Shown: positions 1-10,900 of the stretch, in pieces
Numbering within the stretch: the stretch's first letter is position 1
Layout: every line of letters begins with the position of its first letter
NCBI GenBank assembly: GCA_028015205.1
Contig: CM051512.1
Location: 9,980,255 to 10,044,254, forward strand
Reading direction: 5' to 3'
DNA length: 64,000 nt
Source of the DNA: Mytilisepta virgata
Lineage: Eukaryota; Mollusca; Bivalvia; Mytilida; Mytilidae
Made by a program: the position numbers and the translations under genes
The notes under the pieces: model-generated
The model's database searches: none
What the model was told of the DNA's origin: nothing
Seen by the model: the letters and a program-made list of their open reading frames with translations, nothing else

Positions 1-1599
1 ATCCATATTACATACACAGTACACAATACATATATTGCTTCCATATGAAAACGCGATATTATAAAACATGCCTAACGTAAACCCTATAACTCAATACAAG
101 AAATACACTGCATTGTGCGCAGTGACCCTAACAGAAGAAGTATAATTTCGCGTCTTTGGTCCATTCCTGCCTCCGTCCAGCTACTCCTTTAGGGAAAAAA
201 TTACATAAAATCATATAAAATGTTTAGAAAACCAGAGAAGTAATTATATATGATTTAAAACATCTATAAAACTACTTCAGTTACAGTACAAAATAAAATA
301 CACTGAATACCTGGTAGGTGGCGAATTCCACATATATATAAAATAAAAGAAAGCAGTTGGCAACTTTCACAGGTTGGAATAGGTAATATTAAAAACTTTT
401 TAAAACCCTGGCTGGATTTCTATGAACAAATTTTATTATGTCATGGTGTTTTTTTATGTGTATACTTAATATCTGACAATTTAATTTAATAAACAAATTT
501 TGAAAGACATTGAATCCTCTGGTTTTCTAACATGATAAAAGCATGCTTTTACAAAAATAATAGACAACAACAGTTTAAAAAGGAAGTTTTAAATACAGTT
601 ATATAAAAAAATATTTTTTTAGAATTTTATAAAAATATTATTTTTATTTAAACTGAAAGAGTGGAACACCACTTTATAATGCAGTGTGAAATCATTTCTA
701 GAAATAAAACTTGAAACTCTCAATTTGTTTTTCAATGTTTTTCAACTTTATTACAAAAAATATATACCAACAAATTGATCAGAAGTATTTGGGCTATCAA
801 AATACTGTAAATACAGACACTAATTTCTAGATTAAAGTATCAACTTTAAGAATTATCACAGGTTTCCTTTATAATCCAATATTTGGTATAATAGAAATAT
901 TTCTGGTAGCCAGAAAAAGCCGAAATTCTGTACCATAAACCATATTACTACATTGTATGTATAATCAAGAAACTGCAATGGAATAATTGGAAAAATCCAA
1001 ATTTCAAACCTGAATTCCAATAAAAAATCAGCAAAGAACCATTCATGATAACATCTTTGTCACTGAATTAAGGCCATGAAAAAAAAATACCGGTGATTCT
1101 GAATTCTGCTAATCCAACTAACCCAATTTTTTTTGCCCACCCTACCCATTTTTCAGTAAGTAAAAGTGACCTCATAATGTCTTCCAAGAAGATATTTCAA
1201 AATCTAATATGACCTGCTTCAACCGCTTTCAGTCTACAACCCTGGTAAAATATGGATATTTTGATTCCAACGTCACAGATGTCAGACGGCTTGTTTGGCA
1301 ACAGTATAATAAAGTTTCTCACAAGCTCATAGTACCAACACAAAATATTTACAGGAGCAGCAGATACAAGTCTGATTACCTATATTGCGACATTTCAAAA
1401 TGTCAAAGAAACTGTCCTATTAGAATACAAATAAATCATGGTGGCTTGAAAATATCCTGATTTTACAATGGGTAGGCCGTTTATGCCTAATATTTTGCCA
1501 CGAGCAAATATTAGGCATAAAGGGCATACCAGGGGAAATAATATTTACCATATATAAATTGCAAAAAGTAAACAAGAATTTCATTTAATTCTTTACTTA
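1..1599. other. SRRT intronic sequence, no gene seen
   Basis: AT-rich sequence with no exon I can recognise. It lies downstream of SRRT exon 4 on the minus strand, so it is most simply part of the intron leading to an exon outside the window. An 83-codon plus-strand open frame at 1209-1460 has no recognisable domain and is not called. Confidence 0.5.
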
Positions 1600-1722
1600 T
1601 TAAGATCGGAGTCGAACACAACCCACCACAGGTGAGATTCGAACTCACAACCTCAGTATTGACAGACTAGTGATCATTAGTAGTCATGACAAACTACCTT
1701 GACCATTTGGCCACCGAGGCCC
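1600..1722 (-). mobile_element. tRNA-derived SINE-like repeat
   Basis: Read on the minus strand, a tRNA-like head starts near 1722. An A-box-like TGGCCAAATGG lies at 1703-1713 and a B-box-like GAGTTCGAATC at about 1635-1646. The box spacing and the long insert between them do not fold into a normal tRNA, so this is a pol III-type SINE head rather than a tRNA gene. It lies in an SRRT intron, in the same orientation as the gene. The tail was not delimited. Confidence 0.6.
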
Positions 1723-2100
1723 TTGCATCAAAGAGAAAACTTCCCATGATATTACATGTACAAATGTATGTACATGAAAGGACATTTAAAATACAAGATT
1801 GAACAATATCCCAAAGTTTTCCATAGTTCATGAAACAATAAAATTAGGCCTTTAACACTGTTAAACATGTACACTCAGTGGCCATAAATGTGTTTCCACT
1901 TGCAGATTTCTCTATACATTTCGTAAAAACCATTTTTCCAAAACTCCCTTGTAATGTTTTTTTATCATATAATTATAGAACTCTGTGAGTGTTGAAACTT
2001 TTACATCAAAGAATTTAAAGTTTACTTGAAAAAATGTTGAACCACATTTAAATAGTAGTTTCCAATAGTTGTAATGAATTATTGTCTTTTCCACCACTGA

Positions 2101-2257
2101 AATGAGAAACCAGAGTGAGTTATCTTTTCCTAACCAATGTAGGTAAGGGAGATAATAAATTTGTCTCCCTTTTAGCCTCAGAACAAAAGGGAGAGAATTT
2201 AATTATCTCCCTTTCCTACATTGGTTAGGAAAAGATAACTCACTCTGGTTTCTCATT
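2101..2257. mobile_element. Palindromic (fold-back) MITE
   Basis: The two halves are near-perfect inverted copies. The arm starting AATGAGAAACCAGAGTGAG at 2101 returns as its reverse complement ending at 2257, with at least 55 bp per arm and only scattered mismatches. The transcript would form one long hairpin. I could not define a target-site duplication. It lies in an SRRT intron, 156 bp downstream of exon 4 on the minus strand. Confidence 0.75.
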
Positions 2258-2412
2258 GTTCAAATATTTAAAAAAGATGATATACATGTATATATGAAAT
2301 CCTGTATGCAGGAACTAATTAATAGCCACTGACCATATATTAACATTTTTTTTCAATTGTGACTATTCTAAATATCTGTATTTCAAGCAAAAGTAAACAT
2401 TAAACATCTTAC

Positions 2413-5400
2413 CATTCTTCTTCTTTGTGTGCAAGAAAGAACTCGTTAATTTGTTGTTTTTTGAAATCCACCTTGTATTCATTGAATTTTTTAATCGCGT
2501 CTTGATCACTGATATTATCTGGTAAGGATTGTAGAAAAGCTTTAAATGTCATCATTGCAGGCTGTGTTAGCATTTCTTCTCTATAAAAAAGTATGAAAGT
2601 AAATTGAAATATTTGTCCAGGTAAGATGAATTACGATAAGCTATTACTGTCAGGTACCACATGACCTATTTAGGTGTGTGTGACCACTCTTAAATTTTTT
2701 GCACCGCCCTTAAAACGCCAGCAGCAAACTTTAAATTTGTCATTTGTTTTGTCAAGGTATAGGGAGCGACATAGAAAATTAATATGTTATGTACATTCAA
2801 TAATACGGATAGAGTTTATATTGAGATCAATCAAATCCAAAGCAAATGTAATCTAAATCAGTCAAGCACTTAATGTTCTTTAATAAAATATACCAGAATG
2901 ATGGACTGGTATGAATGGGGAAATTATCAAATCAAGAAGAGTTACCAACATGGAAAGCCAGTGAAATCCTGATTGGAACTTTTATGCTAAGGCCACACCA
3001 AAATGATCTTTAGTTCTTTGGATTTTGCCACTTCAATTTTTGGAGTAAGTAAATTTTAAGAAAATTTTTTGGTCACCTCAGTTGGCAAAAATTTGCACCA
3101 AATTCTTCATTTTTCGAGAAATTGAAAATAAAAATTGTTCATCCGCTCCTAAAATTTGTAAAAGTTTGTTTTTTCAGTATTTTATTTCAAAATTGTTTTG
3201 CCGCACGTAAATTTGATCTTTGCCTGAAAAAAGAAAGTTTTCAAGAATAAAATTAAAATTTCGTTCACCTGCACCTATTTTTGAAATTAAAAAATCCAAA
3301 GAATGAAAAATTAATTTGGTGTGGCCTAAATTGTTATAATATAGGACAAAATTGTAATGATTTGCATAAATTTATGTAAACTAGCAATAAAGAGAGATGC
3401 CACAGAGGGTTCTGACAGCATGAAGCTAAGACTTTAAACTGACATTCACTTATATTAGGGCAGTAAAGTTGGAAGATTGACCGATTGTTAGTTTACGCCA
3501 AGTCGATGCAAATAGTCATATACTTGCAAAATCTAGTTTAGACTTCAATAAATTGTATATAAAGTTTGAGGAATGAAACAGTTTTACCAGTGGGGAAGCC
3601 GACTGATGAAGAAAGTTTAGCTGAAAATAGATGGAAATACATATATGTTAATTTTCTGCAGTTACTTAGTATTTTTTCTTTCTTTTCTGTGAATCAGTTT
3701 CAAAGTTCATGATTAGGCAAAAAAGAATTCAATCAGAGAGTCTTTTATCAGATTTACCTTTCCTCCAACCTTGATTTTTTTTCTGTGGTGATTCCTGTAG
3801 GCTAATAATGTAAATGTCCACAGATAATTATTCGGACAAGAATACTGACAGGTTTTCTATTTATTAAAATTACCTGTTCTGCCCAGGGCCATGATGACCA
3901 TCTGGATCTCCTCCTGACCAGTTAGATGGGGGAGGACCACTTGCACCCCCTCCTCCACTGGGAGGGCCATTATAACCATAAGGAGGGTATCCTCCTTCTC
4001 CTTCCCTGTAAAGAAAGTAAGGGAAAACTCAAAGAGGGCTAATGTAATACATGAATAATGCACTAAGCAAGTGAAGCTGCTTTTACTGCTGTTCTTCATA
4101 CCAAAATCACTGTTACATCTAAAAAGAGCAAACATCTCATGTATTGTAACAATAACATAACATCTAACATTGTCGTTAGAGGAAAATCTTGTCATCTATT
4201 GATAAAAACTACATGTTTTAATTTATTTGTAGGAAGGAAAATTTATCATAAAATTATCAGAACTAAGCTTTGAAGAGTTCACTTCAGAATAAAAAAACTA
4301 ATCATAATAACCAAATGAAATTTCTTAAATTTTCAGACAGACAATGGTATCTATTTAAGATGAACCATAGTATTGTATAATGATCAGCTCTAACTAATCA
4401 CAGTATGATCGCGGGTTCTTGTTGTTTTTCATCAATGTTATTTTGGTGCTTGTAAAATAAAGCGCCTACGTGATCTCGATCATAACCATTATAATTTGAA
4501 ATTGGAAATGGAAAACAAAGATTCGGATTCCTATTTCTTAGGTGTATTTTACTATCGTTGTGGTTGTATAATTAAGTAAACATAGGGTAAGTACATGTAT
4601 GAATAGTTCGTCGTCTTTTTGGGAGTTTTTGAAGAATGTTCTATCTTACTTGTACATGTATTTGAGTGTTACTTTATTCAATTTGTTCATGTAATAAATA
4701 ATTGTGTATTTAAAAGTATTGTTTACTCAGTCATACAACAATGTCTTATTTGTGTAGATATGCATACACAAAATGCACCAATTTAAAAAAAAAATATCAG
4801 GGAAAGTGAATTTTGAAAAGTGACTTTCCCTTGGAAAGTTGGGTTGACCAAAAAATCCTAGAACACTGTATATGCTGGATGCTTGGCAGATCAGCGGCAA
4901 ATAGCAATTTTAATGTCTTCAGTTTGACCCGGCCGGGGATTGAACCTGTGACATTCCAAACTCGAGGCAAGCATGCTATCAAGAGGCCACTGAGGTGGTT
5001 CACAATTCCTAAATATACAGTATATACGCACTTTATAAGATTTATACAAACCATGTATCTCTTCTCATTCTTTTAGCATGTGGTGGACTCATGTCTCGTC
5101 TCTGTGGACTGTACCCTCGGTCTCGTCTATGTGAATCGTAATCCCTGTATGGATCTCTTCTTTCCCTGCTACTTCCCCAACTGGACCTGCCATTTGATCT
5201 GCAATAATATCATAACATGTAAGTCTTGTGCCACTTCTAACACAATTAACCAAATATCTTTGTTTCAAATTTCACTGTACTCAGAAAATTAATGACATTG
5301 GGCAGGAACACTGACAATACTTGTTTATATAAACTGGATTAAAACAAACTCATCTTTGAGTTGGATTCAAGTGCACAACCTTAATTCTGATTGGCTACAG

Positions 5401-6276
5401 ATTGTGTTATGATATTGTAATTATTATATATTTTTTATCTTGGCCTAATTTGTTTTGCGTAGCCTTATAACATGTATAATATGTTTACATAATACTTATA
5501 GTTGTTTACCAAATAATGTTATAACTGTGCAGTTTAGAAATCACTGGAACAATAATAGATACTGATGGAATGACTAGATTTTTCTATTTGACTTACGTAA
5601 TAATTCTGGTGTAATTCAAACTTCTACCGTATTCCAGAAGTTTCCGTTCTACAGTATATATACGGACAAGAAAGTTAGACTTTCAGAGCAGAAGATATCG
5701 GACAAGACTCAGCTGTTGGATTGACACACTTTTATTTACGTTTTACACATCACCCTTGACATACTTTTATTTACATTACATCATATTAGATTGTGACTGA
5801 TTGGATATAATATTCCGTTTGGATTCCCGCAACAGTGACGAGAAGAATTCCGGATTAGGAAAAGACATTGGATTTTGAACAGTTAAGTTGACATTTTATT
5901 TTGTGTAATATTTTTTGTAAACTTGTATATAATAAATCTTGTTAAATTTTATTATTGATTTGTGTCTTTTGTTGGCTACAATTTAAAAGGTCATTTCGGC
6001 CGTAACAATTGTAAGAAGATATTTGTTGGGAACTGTCTATACCTGTATCATAATCATATCATTACAAAACTTAGCTGTGGACTTGTCTTCTTCATATGAA
6101 ATAAAAGTTTTACTGCAATCCCCAATCCATGTTTCAGTTGTGACAAAATTTTACCTTTCATGTTCCCAAGCTCGTGGATCTCTTCGCCTATCATCACGTC
6201 TTTCATAGTCATTTCTTTCTCGTCTGAATTTGTCACGTCCTTTACGTCTGTCATATTCTTCATCACTATCTGCCAT
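2413..6276 (-). CDS. SRRT: SRRT / ARS2, exons 1-4 (gene continues off the left edge)
   Basis: Serrate RNA effector homologue, a nuclear zinc-finger scaffold that links the cap-binding complex to RNA export, 3'-end processing, decay and miRNA biogenesis. Coding exons are 6276-6155, 5198-5052, 4005-3874 and 2580-2413, all with AG/GT borders and compatible phases (569 nt, 189 residues plus two bases). The first exon opens [20 protein letters not shown], close to the SRRT start as I know it from vertebrates. Exon 2 is Arg/Asp-rich, exon 3 is a Gly/Pro-rich linker, and exon 4 ([12 protein letters not shown], then [10 protein letters not shown]) is the start of the conserved Ars2 N-terminal helical domain. 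The central domain, RRM-like part and C-terminal zinc finger are outside the window. Introns carry a Harbinger-like MITE, a SINE and a solo LTR. It is head-to-head with the SLC22A18-like gene. Confidence 0.95.
2991..3326. mobile_element. PIF/Harbinger-like MITE
   Basis: A 336-bp element with imperfect terminal inverted repeats beginning GGCCACACCAAA and containing TTCTTTGGATTTT in both arms. It is flanked by the 3-bp duplication TAA (2988-2990 and 3327-3329), the TWA target typical of PIF/Harbinger. It has no coding capacity and lies in SRRT intron 3. Confidence 0.75.
4800..5002 (-). mobile_element. tRNA-derived SINE (copy A)
   Basis: On the minus strand a tRNA-like head (A-box region TGGCCTCTTGATAGC, B-box region AGGTTCAATCCCC) is followed by a body CCCCGGCCGGGTCAAAC and then GACATTAAAAT. 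The body is shared with the copy at 24935-25165. It lies in SRRT intron 2, about 50 bp beyond the exon 2 donor. Confidence 0.65.
5405..6007 (+). mobile_element. Solo LTR of an LTR retrotransposon
   Basis: A 603-bp sequence that starts TGTTATGATA, ends GGCCGTAACA (TG...CA), and is flanked by the 4-bp duplication ATTG at 5401-5404 and 6008-6011. A TATA-like TATATATAC lies near 5654 and an AATAAA near 5931, in the order expected for a U3-R-U5 read on the plus strand. No internal retrotransposon sequence adjoins it, so it probably arose by LTR-LTR recombination. It lies in SRRT intron 1, antisense to SRRT, and is unrelated to the LTRs at 8924 and 16858. Confidence 0.7.
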
Positions 6277-7980
6277 TTTGTGATCTACCAAAGGCAAAAG
6301 CAATGTAAAGTTTTTTAACCCTACCATGTTGAATTTTCAAAAATATTTCTGAATTTTAAATTATGCTTTCCAGATACAGGCTTATGTTAATAAATCTTGA
6401 TAAAAATGAATCAGGGATCACCACGGAAAAAAACCAAGTGTGGAAGAAAACTGAATTTTACTTCTGATAAAACTGCATCAGTCAGACTTGTTTGAACATC
6501 TCATTAACCAGAACAAAAGTTAAAAAAAAAAAAAATCCAATAATTTATTTTAATTAAAATTACCAGAATTTCTCAGTAATGACTTCTGTGGACTTGGTTC
6601 TAATTATGCTGACAAATGGTGATTTTTTTTACACTATGGCTGACAGCATGCAAGCAGCCATATTGTCATTAAGGAAGATGCATAAATCTTCTTCTAACAT
6701 AGAACTGAACTGAAGTAATTTTTTTCTTTTTTTGCACCTTTTTCCTAATAAAGTTTTCAAACAAATGCATCATTTTGGTATATTTTTACTTTCCCCATTC
6801 AAAAACAAAATGTATTGTGGCACTGAAATATTTAAGTGTGGTGCTGAAAATTTATGAGTAGCAGACCTCCACACTTAAATAGGTCATGGTGATTCCTGTA
6901 AAATTCTTTATGAATGTCTAGATATATTGTATCAAGAAATATTATCCCTTCTGCGAAGACATTTCAATGATTTATCAAAGGTTATATAACACCTGTACTT
7001 TGAGACAGAATTAAAAAAAAAATTGTCCTTAGTTTGCCATTTCAGAATATTAGAAGTATTATTGAAACACATATATCGTTATATAACACAACAAAATATT
7101 ATCCAAAATCTTAAAAATTCTTGTGTATAATATATTTGGGTGTTTCAAGCCATAATGGTGGAAACAAGTACTTTATTCATAGCCTTTGATGGTCATTCGA
7201 TAGTTTTTTTCTTAAAAAGTAGGTTTGAGTAAAAAATGGATCAATTGATTTATTTTTTTATATCAGACTAAATTTTTTGTTTCCAAAATAGTCCTAGAAT
7301 TCAAAGCAAATTCCAGCTCTCAAATTTAAAAAGGTAACTTATTTGTGTTTCAGGAATGCAATCCAAATATAAATGCAAGCCTTCTGAGCAAGGACAAGGT
7401 CATTTTATGCCTACGGCCTCGCTATATAAATTAATTTGATCTAGTGTGTTCGCAGAATTTTCTGTTGTCCCCAAGACATTAATAGTTATCGGGAAATCTA
7501 ATTTGTTTTCAGCATACCAATATTATCTAAATAACTGATTTCAAATTTGATTAAAATTACTTTTCTTTGACAAATATTCCACGCTCTTCCCTACCGCTTT
7601 GTTTTTGGAGTGTACAATTTTTGAATCAAATTCCGGATATGGGTAAAACTTCTCCGGCGAATTTTTTATTTTCTTATATTTTTAATGTTATATATTTTTT
7701 GGCTTAGCTAAAGTATTATTATGAATAGTATGGCAAAACTGTACTATACTAATAGGTTGGAAAATTAAACAGGCCAAAACATAATGAAATATTAAATCCG
7801 GGAATGTTAAGTTTGTCCGTACTGTCATTTTTAATTTATAATTTTAGTCTTTATAGGAAGCGCGTTTAAAGTAGAGAATAAAATGAACTACTAATCAAAT
7901 AATAATTTGACACTGAGGAAATTTTCTGACGTGTATCTTCATTAAAATTTATTAACACTTTTAGCATAACACCAAACCAT
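6277..7980. other. Intergenic spacer between divergent SRRT and SLC22A18-like genes
   Basis: About 1.7 kb separates the two start codons, so this must hold both 5' UTRs and promoters. It is AT-rich with no CpG-island-like stretch and no clear TATA boxes. A repeat end at about 6868-6890 (reverse complement ATGACCTATTTAAGTGTGG) matches one at about 2656-2680 in inverted orientation, marking another dispersed element. Confidence 0.5.
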
Positions 7981-10900
7981 ATGAAAAAACGAATGACAGA
8001 AAAGATCAGCATATCGGGCGACGAAATGCCGCCTGATGTTGATGAGGATAAATCAAATGAGAAGTTTCCTGAAGTTCACTTATTTGGATGGCGGTTCAAC
8101 AAATCTGTGTTTGTAACACATATCAATATTTTTCTTTACTCCACTTGCTTCTGGATACAGACAGGAACTCTTCCGGTACATGTGAAATAATTTTAACCTT
8201 TTATAGGGGCAAAGCGTAAATGGAACTTAAAACTCAGACATAATAAGCCTAACGAGATTTTGCATAGATACCGCCATGTTGTTAAAACCCACATAGTAGT
8301 AGGAATAATTCGTTTGACATCTCTACCTTATATGGAGCTAAGTGTTAATTAGACAACATCCGGGGGATTCCCATTTTAATTCACAGTTGAAAACACTGGA
8401 AATATTAAATCTTGAATCGGGACTGGCACATATAGGGAGGGAATAGGGGACATTTCGGCCCGGGGACTACTCGGACCAGGACCACTCGGACTGTATCATC
8501 AGACAACTCGGACCGTGTCATCGGACAACTCATTCCGTATTTCAATCTTCTCATCGGACAATTCGTCCCGTACTCAGATTGTCATATTACAAGACTACAC
8601 AGCCAGTAGTCGGATCGGCTTATCGGACGGTGATCTTGTATAACTATTTTTTTTTTAATCTGCATTTATGATTTATTTTACATTTATAATAATAATTCAA
8701 TCATAGTGCTTTTTATCAATAATCTGCTGTTCTGTTGTCATTTTTTAAATTGTTATTAGAGATAAAAATAAATAATTGTATATCACATCATATTGTCATA
8801 TTTCTACATCGATCAGTCTGAGTTGTCCTATAACCCGGTCAAAGTATAAAAGTTGGTGGTTCAATTCAAAGTATTAAGGTCATCATTATCAATGTTATTA
8901 CTTCACACGGTCCGAGTTGTCCTTGTAACATGAAACGAGCGGTCAATGGATTCGTACCGAATAAATCGGGATTCCAAATGATATTGTTATATATTTAAAA
9001 GATTCAGTATAGCAAAATGACATACAACAAAACTCACATCAAGGTAGCAAATGGCACTTATCACTGAATTCTCAAAATAAGGTAGCAAATGGCACTTAGC
9101 ACTTAACTATTAAATCAAAGAAGCAAATGGCACTTAACACTTAACTAAAGAAATAAGGTAGCAAACACTCAAAATAAGGTAGCAAATGGCACTAAGCAGT
9201 TATCTCTCGATCTAAGGTAGCAAATTGCACTTGACTATCAAAATGCACTATCCAAATGAATTATCAAATGACTCTATCAAATTACTAAGTAAAATGACAA
9301 AGCACTGGATCCTGAAACACTTAAGGCAAATGGAATCAAAGTAAATATAATAAACAATTCAACTAGTCAAATGCACTATATACATAAGAACTTATCCTTT
9401 GTCACAATGAACACTTTAACACAAATTCACAATTTCACATAATAAACTTCACTTTGCTTATTCCATGAATATTTATTTGAATTCCGAAATAATGAATTAA
9501 ATATAATTCCTTTTGCACATAGAATTCACTATTAAATCCAAGGAATAACTCACCAAGCACTTTAACACCAAGTGTATACCTTGATCACGGTCAACACACT
9601 GACAAAGAATGACTCTGAACTCCGCTATTTATACTAAACAATGGTAGAGTCCATTATGGATTTTGAAGGGTATACAGGTAATATTTTCCCGCCGCATGAG
9701 ATAGCCAAGTCCATTAAAACATTTTAGGGATACCAGGATTAAGATTCTTCCGGTTTACGTCCACTTTAAAAAGATGCTCCTTAATTGGAGGAATTAATTA
9801 TTACAAAATACCGAAAACCAATATAGCCGCAAATTCGTGGTTTCCCTTCCCAATGCTATAAGTCCCTTTGTTTTGATTTGGACCGACAGTTCTGTTAGCA
9901 AAGTTTGAAGTAATTAAACAATAACTATGGCTAATTAATCATCTAACAAGGATAATTACAACACGAATAAGAGGTGAGATAGTTGCTGCACTACACAAAT
10001 AGGCTGGTATATTATTTTGTCACACTACCCACGCCTCTATCTCCATGCGTCCTCGCATGTCTTCTGAAGCACATTACCCATGTATCATTTATCCTAAATA
10101 TTCCCTAGTAACTAGCTTAGTGCCTACAAAAAAAACTTAGTCCTAAACCTAACCTAGTGACGTCTGCAATTTTGACTACCACGGCCTAAATATAAAATTT
10201 TGGGGTCCCTAACAAATTTTGCCTCTGCAGCGGCCCCCAATGAGCCTACTCTTATCGAACTCTGCAGGAGGGATCTTTAACGTGCACAGGTTGTGGCGAC
10301 TCCTGCACACGGGACATCGGGTTTAACGTCCCCATCCGAAGGACTGAAAAGAAGAGGAAGAAACAACAAACACAAATCAATTCTGATAAAGCCACTGCCT
10401 GTCGACTTTAATAAACACAAATAATAGTTCAATTCTTTCTTCCATCTTCTTTTCGGATCAAAATGTTCCAACCGTTCCTTCAAGCTGGTACTTTCTTTTC
10501 TATCACCCTGATCTTCTTTCCGTCTTTCTCATATTCTGTGATGATCTTTATATACTTTGTGATCATTTTTGGCTCAGCGTCACTCTTCTCATCTGGACGC
10601 TTTTCCATCTGAGCCCTTCTGACCTCACGAGTCTTTGGAGTGCTGACGAGTTGAGGCTGTAATCCTTTTGTCAACGTTTGCCTCAAATCTGGAATCCTAC
10701 GTCTCGGCGTAGGGACAGGTGCTGGTCGGGTAATCTTTCTAATAGTTCTTCCTTCTTCAAGCGGAGTACTGGTAGATTTCCCAGAACTAGGACTTTCCTT
10801 AGTCTCACCAGCTTCCTTATCTTGTCCACTAGACTGTTTAGTATCTGCAGGTTCGACCTCCTGCACCTCCGAGTCCTCATCATCACTAGAAATGTCTTCA

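Noticed and set aside
1209..1460. 83-codon plus-strand open frame with a C...CQRNCPIRI motif
   Set aside because: A weak resemblance to zinc-binding transposase leaders, but no second motif, no flanking exon and it lies in the SRRT intron.
1600..1722. tRNA gene
   Set aside because: A and B boxes are present but the arms do not pair as a functional tRNA; it fits a SINE head.
10277..10483. 68-codon frame next to the Gypsy 3' LTR
   Set aside because: Lies in the expected 3' untranslated region before the polypurine tract, with no domain or coding signature.
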